From: Paenibacillus sp. V4I7
Lineage (GTDB): Bacteria; Bacillota; Bacilli; Paenibacillales; NBRC-103111
DNA length: 64,000 nucleotides
Direction: 5' to 3'
NCBI RefSeq assembly: GCF_030817275.1
Contig: NZ_JAUSZD010000002.1
Location: 1,736,001 to 1,800,000 of the forward strand
Shown here piece after piece: positions 48,458 through 57,080 of the stretch; within the stretch, counting starts at the first letter, position 1, and each line of letters opens with the position of its first letter. A program made the position numbers and the translations under genes. The notes under the pieces were generated by a model, which saw nothing but the letters and a program-made list of their open reading frames with translations, searched no databases and had not been told where the DNA came from.

Positions 48458-49180
48458 CTAAAGGAAAGTAACATGACTTAAGTTGGCTTTAAACCCTTTT
48501 AACAAAGCATAGGTAGCTTTATCCATCTTGGCTCCGTCAAAAATTGTTTTTTTGACATCAGCTTTGAAGAAACAGCTTTGAAATGTGGCATAACGGAACG
48601 ATGTTCCTTTGAGATCTGAATGATGAAAAGTAGTTCCTGTAAAGATTAGATTATCCATACATACACCAGTTAAATCGCAAGAACGGAACTCTACAAGGTT
48701 TAACGTACAATTTTTGAAGCTGGCTCCTCTTAGATTGGATTTAGAAATCTTCGCTCCTGTCAAATTAGCACCGTCGAACTTTACCCGATCTAAGTTGCTG
48801 CACTTAAAGGAAGCATTGGTTAAGTCTGAATGGCTGAAATCAGAATCCTGCAGGTTGCTGTAATTGAACTTACCATCATGGATTTTGATGGCCTTCAGGT
48901 CGGATTTTTGCAAATTCTGCATTGAGAAATCAATGCCAATGATTTGTTGGAGCTTCGTGGTGTTTGCATGAATGCTTTCAATTAGTTCGGATATTTCGCC
49001 GATGGATGCGATCGTTCTTTGAAAGGCAGCTTCTTCATCGAAGCCATCCTTTTGCAGATCTAGGAGTCTTTCCTGCAAATCAGATAAAAGCTCTTCTTTT
49101 AATTCCTGGATGGGTCTCAAATCTTCATAATGTGAAAAAACTTCATTCAAATAAGCAATGAGCCTTGGGTTTGGTTTCAT
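48458..49180 (-). CDS. HAAS/permease-prefix domain fused to pentapeptide repeats
   Basis: A 240-aa protein. Residues 1-70 look like the HAAS/permease-prefix module (YEDLRPIQELKEELLSDLQE, EEAAFQRTIASIGEISELIE) usually attached to membrane proteins and paired with PadR regulators. Residues 85-230 are pentapeptide repeats (SNLQDSDFSHSDLTNASFKC, GANLTGAKISKSNLRGASF), here mostly polar and Lys-rich, forming a right-handed beta helix. No membrane segments. It lies 16 bases after padR, same operon; AAAGGTGG precedes ATG 49180. The fusion is unusual; its job is unknown, though some pentapeptide proteins shield DNA gyrase. Confidence 0.75.
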   Translation of the reverse strand: MKPNPRLIAYLNEVFSHYEDLRPIQELKEELLSDLQERLLDLQKDGFDEEAAFQRTIASIGEISELIESIHANTTKLQQIIGIDFSMQNLQKSDLKAIKIHDGKFNYSNLQDSDFSHSDLTNASFKCSNLDRVKFDGANLTGAKISKSNLRGASFKNCTLNLVEFRSCDLTGVCMDNLIFTGTTFHHSDLKGTSFRYATFQSCFFKADVKKTIFDGAKMDKATYALLKGFKANLSHVTFL

Positions 49181-49196
49181 CCCTCATACCACCTTT

Positions 49197-49535
49197 CTAA
49201 ATGAGCAAATCGAGAATGGTCTTCGCATGTTCCCAATTCAACTTGTTGTTCTTGAAAGCTTCTTTGCCTTTATCAGTGATGCGATAGTATTTCCTGCGGC
49301 CGCCTTGTGTTTCATCCCCCCAGTAGGAGGTAATGCATTCTTCCTGTTCTAGTCGCTTGAGGCTGGAGTACATGGTTGCTTCCTTCAGTTCATATTCCCC
49401 GCCTGAAATAACTTGCACCAGCTTTGAAATTTCATAGCCATATTTATCTCCGGAAAGTAACAATTTGAGAATAATGCTGTCGGTGTGTCCTCGAATAAGA
49501 TCGGACGTTATTTTCAAATCAACGATAACCCTCAC
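49197..49535 (-). CDS. PadR family transcriptional regulator
   Basis: A 112-aa winged-helix regulator: SDLIRGHTDSIILKLLLSGDKYGYEI at the N-terminus, YELKEATMYSSLKRLEQEECI in the recognition helix region, and GRRKYYRITDKGKE in the wing. It is a PadR-s1 type short protein with a C-terminal dimer helix. GTG 49535 is used, although the AGGAGG overlaps it; a TTG at 49517 is an alternative. A palindrome surrounds its promoter (see 49548-49589), so it probably represses itself and the HAAS/pentapeptide gene. Confidence 0.88.
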   Translation of the reverse strand: MRVIVDLKITSDLIRGHTDSIILKLLLSGDKYGYEISKLVQVISGGEYELKEATMYSSLKRLEQEECITSYWGDETQGGRRKYYRITDKGKEAFKNNKLNWEHAKTILDLLI

Positions 49536-49547
49536 CTCCTATACTAT

Positions 49548-49589
49548 AATATAAATTAAAATACTACGTCTGTCAAAGTAATTTATATT
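49548..49589 (-). promoter_or_regulatory. padR promoter inside an 11-bp palindrome
   Basis: Reading the minus strand, TTGACA (49571-49576 on plus) and TATATT (49548-49553) are 17 bases apart, an excellent SigA promoter. AATATAAATTA (49548-49558) and TAATTTATATT (49579-49589) are perfect inverted repeats flanking it, a likely PadR operator. Confidence 0.7.
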
Positions 49590-49702
49590 CCGTTATACAT
49601 GTAGGTAGGAGCTCCGTTTGACCAGATGCACAGACGATGATAACTTAAGAATGAAACATCATTCGAAATCAGTTACTGTTAAAATGAGAGGTGGCATTCA
49701 TT

Positions 49703-50584
49703 GTGGTAATCAATCCGGGACAAACGATTGTAGGCTTAGTAGGAACAGGTGTCATGGGGAAAAGTATGGCAGGCCATTTTATTCAAGCAGGCTACGAGGT
49801 ACATATATATAATCGAACGAAATCCAAGGCACAGGACCTGTTGGATCAGGGTGCTCACTGGCAGGATTCACCGGGACTATTAGCGCAGCAATGTGATGTG
49901 ATTATTACAATGGTAGGCTTCCCTAAGGACGTAGAAGAGATTTATTTAGGCGAAAATGGCATTCTTTCTAACACGAAGCCGGGCAGCTACGTCATTGATA
50001 TGACAACGTCTAGTCCAATGCTAGCCATAGAAATTTATGAAAAAGCACTCGCGCGACAAGTGTTTTCACTAGATGCTCCGGTTTCAGGCGGAGATATTGG
50101 AGCTAAGGAAGCGAGACTATCGATTATGGTTGGGGGCTCGCGTGAAGCTTTTGATGCCATGCTGCCGCTTTTTGAGAAGATTGGCACCAATATCGTCTAC
50201 CAAGGAGACGCGGGTGCAGGCCAGCATACGAAAATGTGCAACCAAATCGCAATTGCAAGTAATATGATGGGCGTTGTTGAAGCGCTGGTATATGCGAAGA
50301 AATCAGGACTCGATCCTTCAACTGTGCTCAAAAGTATTGAGTCAGGCGCGGCGGGCAGCTGGTCCTTAAGTAACCTGGCACCGCGCATCATCGCTGGGAA
50401 TTTTGCTCCTGGCTTTTATGTGAAGCACTTCATCAAAGATATGAAGATCGCGCTTCAATCTGCTGAGGAAATGAAGGTGGAGCTGCCTGGACTAACATTG
50501 GCGAAATCCCTTTATGAGCAGTTAGCAGCGGGTGGCGAAGAAGACAGCGGTACTCAAGCGTTGTTTAAGATTATTGATAAGTAG
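49703..50584 (+). CDS. NAD(P)-dependent 3-hydroxyisobutyrate dehydrogenase family enzyme
   Basis: A 293-aa beta-hydroxyacid dehydrogenase. N-terminal TIVGLVGTGVMGKSMAGH is the Rossmann motif; DAPVSGGDIGAKEARLSIMVGG (about residue 120) is the substrate-binding signature; the catalytic Lys is in AGQHTKMCNQI (about 170). Members oxidise 3-hydroxyisobutyrate, tartronate semialdehyde, or reduce succinic or glyoxylate semialdehyde. GTG 49703 has GAGGTGG upstream and 49691 is possible. Monocistronic, followed by two terminators. Confidence 0.9.
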   Translation: MVINPGQTIVGLVGTGVMGKSMAGHFIQAGYEVHIYNRTKSKAQDLLDQGAHWQDSPGLLAQQCDVIITMVGFPKDVEEIYLGENGILSNTKPGSYVIDMTTSSPMLAIEIYEKALARQVFSLDAPVSGGDIGAKEARLSIMVGGSREAFDAMLPLFEKIGTNIVYQGDAGAGQHTKMCNQIAIASNMMGVVEALVYAKKSGLDPSTVLKSIESGAAGSWSLSNLAPRIIAGNFAPGFYVKHFIKDMKIALQSAEEMKVELPGLTLAKSLYEQLAAGGEEDSGTQALFKIIDK

Positions 50585-50618
50585 CTTGAAAATAATGAGC
50601 AAAAGAAGGAGGTGTATC

Positions 50619-50644
50619 GAGCATCCCGTGAGGGATGCTTTTTT
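50619..50644 (+). terminator. First terminator after the dehydrogenase gene
   Basis: AGCATCCC and GGGATGCT pair around GTGA, followed by five or more T. Confidence 0.9.
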
Positions 50645-50666
50645 AGAATTTATATGGTTCTGTGGT

Positions 50667-50697
50667 AAGGGGTAAGCGAAGCTTACCCCTTATTTTT
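50667..50697 (+). terminator. Second, tandem terminator
   Basis: Perfect 11-bp stem AAGGGGTAAGC / GCTTACCCCTT with a GAA loop and then ATTTTT. Confidence 0.88.
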
Positions 50698-51167
50698 GGG
50701 CCGGCGCGGAAACGGATGTATTCATCGCAAAAGTGCGGGGAGTGCGAGGAAGTGACTTGATAGTGAGAAAACACGCATAAAATGGGAGAATACGTCCGGA
50801 ACCTCCGTAATGTCTGCTGAGGCGATGAAATTCATCATTAAAGGTCTAGAGGCTCGAATGGAGCGAGTCACGCGAGAGGTCTGAAAAGGACATCTCAGCT
50901 GCTGAGAGCAGGAAAGTTAGTTGTTTTGCGTCCTGAGAAGGCATAAAGAGGCATCTCGGAGGCTCGAATGCAGCGGAAGTGACGCGAGAGGTCTGAAAAG
51001 AACCTCTCAGCTGCTGAAAAGCGCGAAAACCACTGCAGCATCATATCATGACAGGTTCTCGAATACATATGAATAAGGGAAATGGAAGGTTGTCACATAC
51101 ATAATCCTGTAAGCGATGAGAGCGCTTTGATCAGAGTTTCACATTTTACTGAAGAGGTGATTGTTGG
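50698..51167. repeat. Gene-free region with a long imperfect direct repeat
   Basis: Two copies of about 58 bases lie at 50849-50904 and 50959-51016 (110 bases apart): GAGGCTCGAATG, then ACGCGAGAGGTCTGAAAAG and CTCAGCTGCTGA, with small differences between them. The repeats are GC-richer than the surroundings. No ORF is present. The last 100 bases form the leader region of the catalase gene; I see no perfect PerR box. Confidence 0.6.
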
Positions 51168-52620
51168 ATGAGTACGGAAAAAAACAAGCTTACAACCAGC
51201 TGGGGAGCTCCAGTTGGGGACAATCAAAATTCGATAACGGCGGGTTCACGGGGGCCGACGTTGATTCAAGATGTTCACCTTCTAGAGAAATTGGCACACT
51301 TTAATCGAGAGCGCGTACCTGAGCGAGTCGTTCATGCCAAAGGGGCCGGCGCACACGGCTATTTGGAAGTGACGCAAGATTTGACGAAGTATACGAAAGC
51401 GAGTTTGTTCTCTGAGGTAGGCAAGCGTACACCGTTGTTCGTTCGATTTTCGACCGTAGCAGGTGAGAATGGTTCTTCGGACACGGTCCGGGACCCGCGC
51501 GGATTCGCGGTGAAATTTTATACCGATGAAGGCAATTATGACTTGGTCGGCAATAATACGCCTGTATTTTTCATTCGCGACGCGATCAAATTCCCTGACT
51601 TTATTCATACTCAGAAAAGACATCCCCAAACTCACTTGAAAAATCCAAATGCTGTCTGGGATTTCTGGTCATTATCTCCTGAATCTTTGCATCAAGTGAC
51701 GATACTGATGTCCGATCGCGGTATTCCCGCAACGCTGAGGCATATGCATGGATTTGGCAGTCACACGTTCAAATGGGTCAATGCCGAGGGTGAAGGCGTG
51801 TGGGTGAAGTATCATTTTAAAACCGAACAAGGCGTTCAGAACTTAGCGCCAGATGTTGCAGCACAGCTTGCGGCTGACAATCCGGATTATCATACCGAGG
51901 ACTTATTTAACGCGATTGATAAAGGCGATTTTCCTACTTGGAAGCTGTGTGTACAGATCATGCCGCTGGAAGATGCGAATACGTACCGTTTTGATCCTTT
52001 TGATGTCACGAAAGTTTGGTCACAGAAAGATTATCCTTTAATTGAAGTTGGGCGTATGGTGCTGGATCGCAATCCAGAAAATTATTTTGCTGAGGTGGAA
52101 CAAGCCACATTCTCGCCAGGGACACTCGTACCAGGAATCGATGTTTCTCCTGATAAAATGCTGCAAGGTCGATTGTTTGCTTATGGGGATGCACATCGGT
52201 ATCGGGTAGGGGCTAATCATCAGTCTTTGCCAATCAATCGTCCGCGGAGTGAAGTGAATAACTATCAACGTGATGGTCAAATGCGTTCGGATAACAATGG
52301 TGGAGGTTCTGTATATTACGAGCCGAACAGCCTTGGCGGACCAACGGAAACGCCTGCGGATAAACCAGCATCCTACGAAGTGTCGGGGTCAGCTGACAGT
52401 GTTGCCTATGATCATCATGATCATTACACGCAACCAGGTGATTTATATCCGCCTTTTAAGTGAAGAGGAACGGGCTCGTCTTGTTCAAACGATTGTTGGT
52501 GCCATAAAACCGGTTGAGTCAAATGAAATTAAGCTCAGACAGATTGGTCATTTCTATAAAGCAGATCCCGAATATGGGATCCGTGTGGCAGAGGGTCTTG
52601 GGTTATCCATACCCGAATGA
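51168..52620 (+). CDS. Monofunctional catalase, single-base frameshift near 3' end
   Basis: A clade-type heme catalase decomposing hydrogen peroxide. Visible are [19 protein letters not shown], the His/Val-containing [16 protein letters not shown] (active-site His), [32 protein letters not shown] with the active Asn region, and the heme Tyr region [14 protein letters not shown]. In frame the protein stops after 431 residues (PGDLYPPFK), but dropping one C of 52449-52450 continues as [19 protein letters not shown] to a stop at 52620, giving 483 aa, the normal catalase end. So a one-base insertion (or sequence error) is present. Solitary gene, followed by a terminator. Confidence 0.9.
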
Positions 52621-52636
52621 AGTGAATAGTGAGAGG

Positions 52637-52675
52637 CAGCTACCTTTTCGCCACAAAAGGATAGCTGTCTTTTTT
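52637..52675 (+). terminator. Terminator of the catalase gene
   Basis: CAGCTA-CCTTTT pairs with AAAAGG-A-TAGCTG around CGCCAC, followed by TCTTTTTTAT. Confidence 0.8.
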
Positions 52676-52725
52676 ATATCGCATATGCTGTAGGGAGCAA
52701 GGCATAATCCGAAGAGGTGATCAAG

Positions 52726-53217
52726 GTGGGAACTCGTCTATTATCCGAGCAGCTTGTGAGAAATCGTTTTCCGCATTTAAGATATATAAGAATTCATACA
52801 CCTGAAAAGCATAAAGCGACGATCTACGCTTGGAATGGAGATTTGTATTTACCCGAGAAAGATGCTCAGAGCGTACAACATTATGCAAGCGGTTACTTAT
52901 ATCCCTATGTCAACTTTCAAGTAAAGGCATATAGCGAGGTTCAACCCGATAAAGTTCCACAACTGCAAGAAATACCGAAAGCTATCCTCCAAACAGCGAT
53001 GCGGAGAAATTTGAATCAATATGGCATCTTAGAGGCGATTAACCGATTATTTCCTTATGGTCGTTTAACATTTAACAGATATCAAGCTGCGGATAGTATC
53101 ATTCTATTTGATTTTCATGCAATTCGATTGCTCCATGATAAGGAAAAAAAGGCCATGTACGATTATTTGCAAGAATTGATTCCCCTAGGTTCCTATTGTG
53201 AAGTAACCTTTTATTAA
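52726..53217 (+). CDS. Conserved hypothetical protein
   Basis: A 163-aa soluble protein without recognised domain. GTG 52726 follows AGAGGTGATC, an almost full match to the anti-Shine-Dalgarno; GTG 52717 is inside that site. The sequence has a Tyr/His-rich N-terminal half (RYIRIHTPEKHKATIYAW, YASGYLYPYVNFQVKAYSEV) and ends in a helix plus strand. Its stop codon touches the convergent small gene by four bases. Probably specific to Paenibacillaceae; function unknown. Confidence 0.6.
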   Translation: MGTRLLSEQLVRNRFPHLRYIRIHTPEKHKATIYAWNGDLYLPEKDAQSVQHYASGYLYPYVNFQVKAYSEVQPDKVPQLQEIPKAILQTAMRRNLNQYGILEAINRLFPYGRLTFNRYQAADSIILFDFHAIRLLHDKEKKAMYDYLQELIPLGSYCEVTFY

Positions 53218-53432
53218 GACTGACGGCTTGAACGTTCATCAATGCGGAACTCGCTTTCATCCCGCAAATAACTCGTTACGCCAATCTTTACGGAATGAGT
53301 CGTATACTTTTCTATCACGCCAGAGGCAATGAATACGGGGATATCATCCGCTGTATGTTGAATAACTGCTACCCTAACTTGCGATAGTGCAGCCGCGAAT
53401 AATTCCATATCCGTTGAGAGTGTCTTGTTCAT
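53214..53432 (-). CDS. Small conserved hypothetical protein
   Basis: A 72-aa protein. ATG 53432 has GGAGGTG about ten bases upstream, better than the upstream frame start (53489). The sequence (MELFAAALSQVRVAVIQHTA, PVFIASGVIEKYTTHSVKIG) suggests one helix and a short beta sheet, with an Arg/Ser-rich tail. The 3' end overlaps that of the convergent hypothetical gene by four bases. No function can be given. Confidence 0.55.
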   Translation of the reverse strand: MNKTLSTDMELFAAALSQVRVAVIQHTADDIPVFIASGVIEKYTTHSVKIGVTSYLRDESEFRIDERSSRQS

Positions 53433-53546
53433 TGGGCTTTTCACCTCCGTGCTCCTTGTCTCTTTAAGCCATTCCTCTGATTCTAGCACAGGAACATTAA
53501 CGTTAAAAGAGTCTGGACCGGTTTAAGCAGCTTTCAAGGTGAAAAG

Positions 53547-54101
53547 CTATCGAATCATACCGTAGTCACGAATTGTGGTATCTACTTCTACACGGATATC
53601 GGCACGGGGATAAATGGATTTCCAATTCAAATTGTTCCAGTTCTCATAGCTCATACTATTACGGACGAAAGTACCAATACCCAAGTTATCCCCACCGCTG
53701 CGCTGCACATGGCTAATTATCACTTGTAATTGTTCGCGAATGGCTTCGGACAAATCCTGATCTAATTTTTTTTGCTCTTCCACTTTCTTAAACGTCGATT
53801 TTCCTGTGTACTCTAGAATAATGCCACTCAATCGAATACGGATAACGACTTGAGGGACATTTTGATCTGCACTTATCTTGCCAATGTATCGATCTTTTTT
53901 GAAAAGGGCTATCCCGTCGATTTCGACATTATCACCTTTCACAATAAGCATAGGAGCAATTGGATCAGTACCATCGTCATAATAGTCACGTACGAAACTG
54001 TAGAGAGATACATCAGGAACCTCATGGATTTTGGCTTCTTGGGTTAATAACTGATCAATGTGACTCCCGACGGATCGTATTTGTGCATATTTATGAGTCA
54101 A
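53547..54101 (-). pseudogene. gerC: Ger(x)C family germination protein, 5'-truncated remnant
   Basis: Codes for the C-terminal ~185 residues of a Ger(x)C lipoprotein (IDGIALFKKDRYIGKI, VVIRIRLSGIILEYTG, WNNLNWKSIYPRADIRVEV). Normal proteins are about 370-400 aa with a lipoprotein signal peptide; here that signal and the first half are missing and the frame opens without a ribosome binding site (TTG 54101). Immediately upstream lies the broken end of gerB, so a deletion seems to have removed the 3' part of gerB and the 5' part of gerC. Non-functional in germination. Confidence 0.85.
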
Positions 54102-54111
54102 CAGGTCTACA

Positions 54112-54945
54112 ATCGAAATAAAGTTAAATTAAAAACGAGATCAACAATTCGTTTCACAAAAGGGAGTTCTACATAGGAGAGTAAATTGAGTACAGGATAT
54201 TTCATATGCTGAAGTTGTTACAGGCTGAAAAAGCCAAAGGAAACAAATGCAACTAGCGTATAAGTAAATGTGGTGATGAGATTAGCAATTTGAAAAGCAC
54301 GGATTAAGTGTGTTTTTTTATTCGTATAAGGAAATAACAAAAGGCAAAGTTCATACCCCAGAAAGGCTATGTAAACCTCAAGCCATCCTTTGAATGAGTG
54401 AGTGGCATCTTTAAACCAAAAGGTAGTCATTCGCGATAGCTCAAAATCATCATAGATATAAACCAATAGAGAAGTATTCCAGATGATAATATAGAAAGTG
54501 AGAACCGCGGTACTTGAGATACTCATAATACCCTTAGTTAAAAGTAAGAAAACAAGGATCTCAAACAAAATATACAAATAGGCGGGGTTTAGCGAGGGGA
54601 ATGATAACGATTTTAGAATTAAAATATATTGTTTGCCAATCAAGCTGCCTAGAATTGCCCATAAACCAGCTAGAACACCGAAAAAAGGAACTAAAATGAA
54701 TTTCGGTAAAGCAGATTGTGAAATTTCGAAAATGGATTTTCCTCTAATCGATAAGCGATTGAAATGAGCAGTAAATTGAGAGCGGCAACAGAAGAACAAA
54801 CAAGTAAAGCTACCCAACCATTTGTACCGATATTCTCAGATAAAAGCCTAGGAAGGCTGAAAAGGACGACACCGGTTTGAGCGAAGTTTGCCATAATGGT
54901 GGTCTGATAAAATGGAAGCTTAGCGCGCATGAGTGTCTCCTTCAT
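54112..54945 (-). pseudogene. gerB: Spore germination permease GerB-type, frameshifted, nonsense and truncated
   Basis: The start (ATG 54945, overlapping gerA's TGA) codes for TM1 to TM2 of an APC-family germinant-receptor subunit (MKETLMRAKLPFYQTTIMAN). Around 54741 the frame is lost: adding one base restores RLEGKSIFEISQSALP and the next six helices. A TAA at 54218 then interrupts the frame; beyond it the same frame reads QLQHMKYPVLNLLSYVELPF, typical of the GerB C-terminal third, and then ends after about 36 codons at the deletion joint with gerC. At least three lesions, so it is not functional. Confidence 0.85.
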
Positions 54946-55749
54946 TTGTTCGGATTATTGGTGGTAGGCTTTTTAAGTTTGGTCAAAATCTGAATGGGTG
55001 CTCGGATAATTAGCTCTAACCACCGACTTGGTTTCGAAGGTGTTATTGGGTATAAATAAGACAAGCCGAACATGTTTAAACCAGATAGTTGAACCATAAT
55101 AAAGCCGAGTCCACACACCAGGCCGAAATTCCCGAGGAGACCAGTCATTATAATAATTCCAAATCGCAGCAAGCGAATGGAAGAGCTCATGTTATAGTTT
55201 GGTATGACGAATGAGGCGATAGCCGAAATAGCAACCGAGATTATGAGAATGTTACTTGTGATACCAGCTTGAACGGCCGCTTGGCCGATGACAATCCCGC
55301 CGACTGTGCCAATGGTAGGTCCGATTTTGGTAGGTAAGCGTGCCCCTGCTTCACGAAGCAGCTCGATGGTCATTTCCATGACGATGGCCTCGACAAGTGG
55401 GGAAAACGGTACTTTATTGCGGGATTCCATTAAGTTGAGCAGTAGAGACGGTGGTATCATTTCATAGTGATAAGTAACGAGTGATACATAGAGTGCAGTA
55501 AAGCAGAGTGTAATGAATAAGGCAATGAAGCGTAGAATTCGGACAGCGGAGGCAACAGCCCACGGTAGGTTTGTCACTGAAAGGCTCTATGGCATCTTTT
55601 CTTAAAGCCTCTGAGCTGACAAGGTGACTGAAATAAATGATATCGATTTGCTGAAGCGGGAGATGTAGGTGAGATAAATCTGAGCAATCGCGTAGCGATT
55701 TCAAAGTCTGCTCTAGCAGACTATTTTCACTCTTCAAGTCTCCATTCAT
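54942..55749 (-). pseudogene. gerA: Spore germinant receptor GerA-type, internally deleted
   Basis: Two parts. The first frame from ATG 55749 (AAGGAG ten bases before) has the GerA N-terminal domain start (SLLEQTLKSLRDCSDLSHLH, IYFSHLVSS). It is followed, in another frame from about 55575, by the GerA transmembrane part (LRFIALFITLCFTALYVSLV, SRNKVPFSPLVEAIVMEM, ELLREAGARLPTKIG). About 200-230 residues normally between these are absent and the frame is changed at the joint. So a deletion destroyed this subunit. It would have encoded the main subunit of a nutrient germinant receptor of the spore inner membrane. Confidence 0.85.
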
Positions 55750-55804
55750 GCCTACCGATCTCCTTCCTCGCTGTGAATCAGGATTGCCCAATATTTCCAT
55801 CCTT

Positions 55805-55835
55805 TATTATGTTTCTTTTTGGAATTCGCTATTCG
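55805..55835 (-). promoter_or_regulatory. Forespore-type (SigG/SigF) promoter of the gerABC remnant
   Basis: On the minus strand CGAATA (55830-55835), an 18-base spacer and CATAATA (55805-55811) match the SigG consensus TGMATA-N18-CATWMTA at all but one position, about 55 bases before the gerA start. Confidence 0.65.
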
Positions 55836-55965
55836 AGTTCATGGAAACGATCCCAATCAAGAGTCTAATTTTCCATACATCGCCTTGTGGGTTAAATCAT
55901 ATGTTATCATGATGATGACTAAGTGAATGATCCAAGAGATATTCAAAAAAGGAGCACGAATCTAT

Positions 55966-56895
55966 ATGATCAAACATTCCCCCTACATTCTGCTAGTTCT
56001 CGCCACATGTATATGGGGAGGCAATTTTGTTGCTGGCAAGGCGCTTGTCCTTCACATTCCGCCGATTACGATGGCTGCACTACGTTGGAGTATTGCTTTT
56101 ATTTGTCTTCTTCCATTCTTTGGAAGGCAGGCTTGGCAGTTAAGAACTGAATTTCTCCGCAGCTGGAAAATGATCCTTTTTCTGTCCGCAACCGGTGTTG
56201 CTGGATTCAATACGTTAACCTATGTGGCTGTCCAATATACAGGTTCGATTAATGCTTCGTTAATGAATTCGGCCACGCCTATCATGGTTGTGCTTTTAAC
56301 CTGGTTAGTTATGAAAGAGCGGTTCGCTTGGTCAGCATTACCTGGAATTCTGGTGTCCATGGCTGGTGTGAGCTGGATTATTAGTCGGGGGAGTGTGTCC
56401 GCGCTATTGAGTCTTTCTTTTAACAAAGGCGACCTGTTCATGCTAGTGGCTGTTTTGTGTTGGGCTCTATATTCGGTGGGTATGAAAAAGATGTCAGGAA
56501 GATTCCCATCCAGTCCTTTTTTACTGATTCAAATGAGTGTGGCCTTAGTTCTGCTGCTTCCGCTTTCGGCAGTGGAATGGGCGCTGAAATCACCACACGT
56601 TGACTGGAGTCCACCTCTTGTAACAGGTCTTATTTATATTGGTTTATTTGCGTCGATTGTTGCTTTCTTGAGCTGGAATCGTGCCATTGAGCTTGCTGGA
56701 CCTCAGCGATGTGCTGGTTTTCTGAATTTGATTCCGATGTTCAGTGCCATTTTTGCAACTGCTTTTACCGGGGAAGCGTTAAGGATGTATCATCTTTTAG
56801 GGGCTATTTGGATCGTGGTTGGGGTGTATATCACGAATTATGCAATTAAGAAGCAGCAGATGAGAGGTGCAAGAATAGAGATAGCAAAGACCTAG
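55966..56895 (+). CDS. EamA/DMT family membrane transporter
   Basis: A 309-aa protein with ten predicted helices and two EamA repeats: SPYILLVLATCIWGGNFVAGK at the first and FMLVAVLCWALYSVGMKKMS at the second; TYVAVQYTGSINASLMNSAT is the usual end of the first repeat. ATG 55966 follows AAAAGGAG (55946-55954). EamA proteins export amino acids, purines or drugs; substrate unknown. Divergent from gerA; a terminator overlaps its stop codon. Confidence 0.86.
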   Translation: MIKHSPYILLVLATCIWGGNFVAGKALVLHIPPITMAALRWSIAFICLLPFFGRQAWQLRTEFLRSWKMILFLSATGVAGFNTLTYVAVQYTGSINASLMNSATPIMVVLLTWLVMKERFAWSALPGILVSMAGVSWIISRGSVSALLSLSFNKGDLFMLVAVLCWALYSVGMKKMSGRFPSSPFLLIQMSVALVLLLPLSAVEWALKSPHVDWSPPLVTGLIYIGLFASIVAFLSWNRAIELAGPQRCAGFLNLIPMFSAIFATAFTGEALRMYHLLGAIWIVVGVYITNYAIKKQQMRGARIEIAKT

Positions 56896-56919
56896 CGGTA
56901 CTTCCGCTAGGTCTTTTTC
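56888..56919 (+). terminator. Terminator overlapping the EamA stop codon
   Basis: Perfect 11-bp stem AGACCTAGCGG / CCGCTAGGTCT with loop TACTT and a T-run. Confidence 0.9.
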
Positions 56920-57015
56920 TTTAATTGTGACCAAATGTACATATTGACGCTTCACCGTGGAATCATCTCGAAGGAAAATATGGCTTGAAATCGAGCATCT
57001 AAGACGTATGACGAA

Positions 57016-57046
57016 TGAATATGAACATGATTGATAAAGCATACTA
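57016..57046 (+). promoter_or_regulatory. SigG/SigF-type forespore promoter
   Basis: TGAATA (57016-57021), 18 bases, CATACTA (57040-57046): an exact match to the SigG consensus, 34 bases before the ATG of the sporulation lipoprotein gene. Confidence 0.85.
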
Positions 57047-57080
57047 AACATAGTTATATACACAGAAGGGGTGTAATAAG

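Noticed and set aside
50606..50614. Perfect Shine-Dalgarno AAGGAGGTG
   Set aside because: It is followed by ATC CCG TGA and the terminator stem; no reading frame follows.
52270..52620. Separate 116-aa gene after catalase
   Set aside because: Its last half is the missing catalase C-terminus; its first part is catalase in another frame, so it is a frameshift product.
54218..54945. Two small membrane proteins on the minus strand
   Set aside because: Both are parts of one GerB-type permease split by a frameshift; each lacks its own ribosome binding site or complete fold.
55462..55800. 112-aa minus-strand protein
   Set aside because: Its start is the GerA N-terminus; after about 55575 it is GerA read in the wrong frame.
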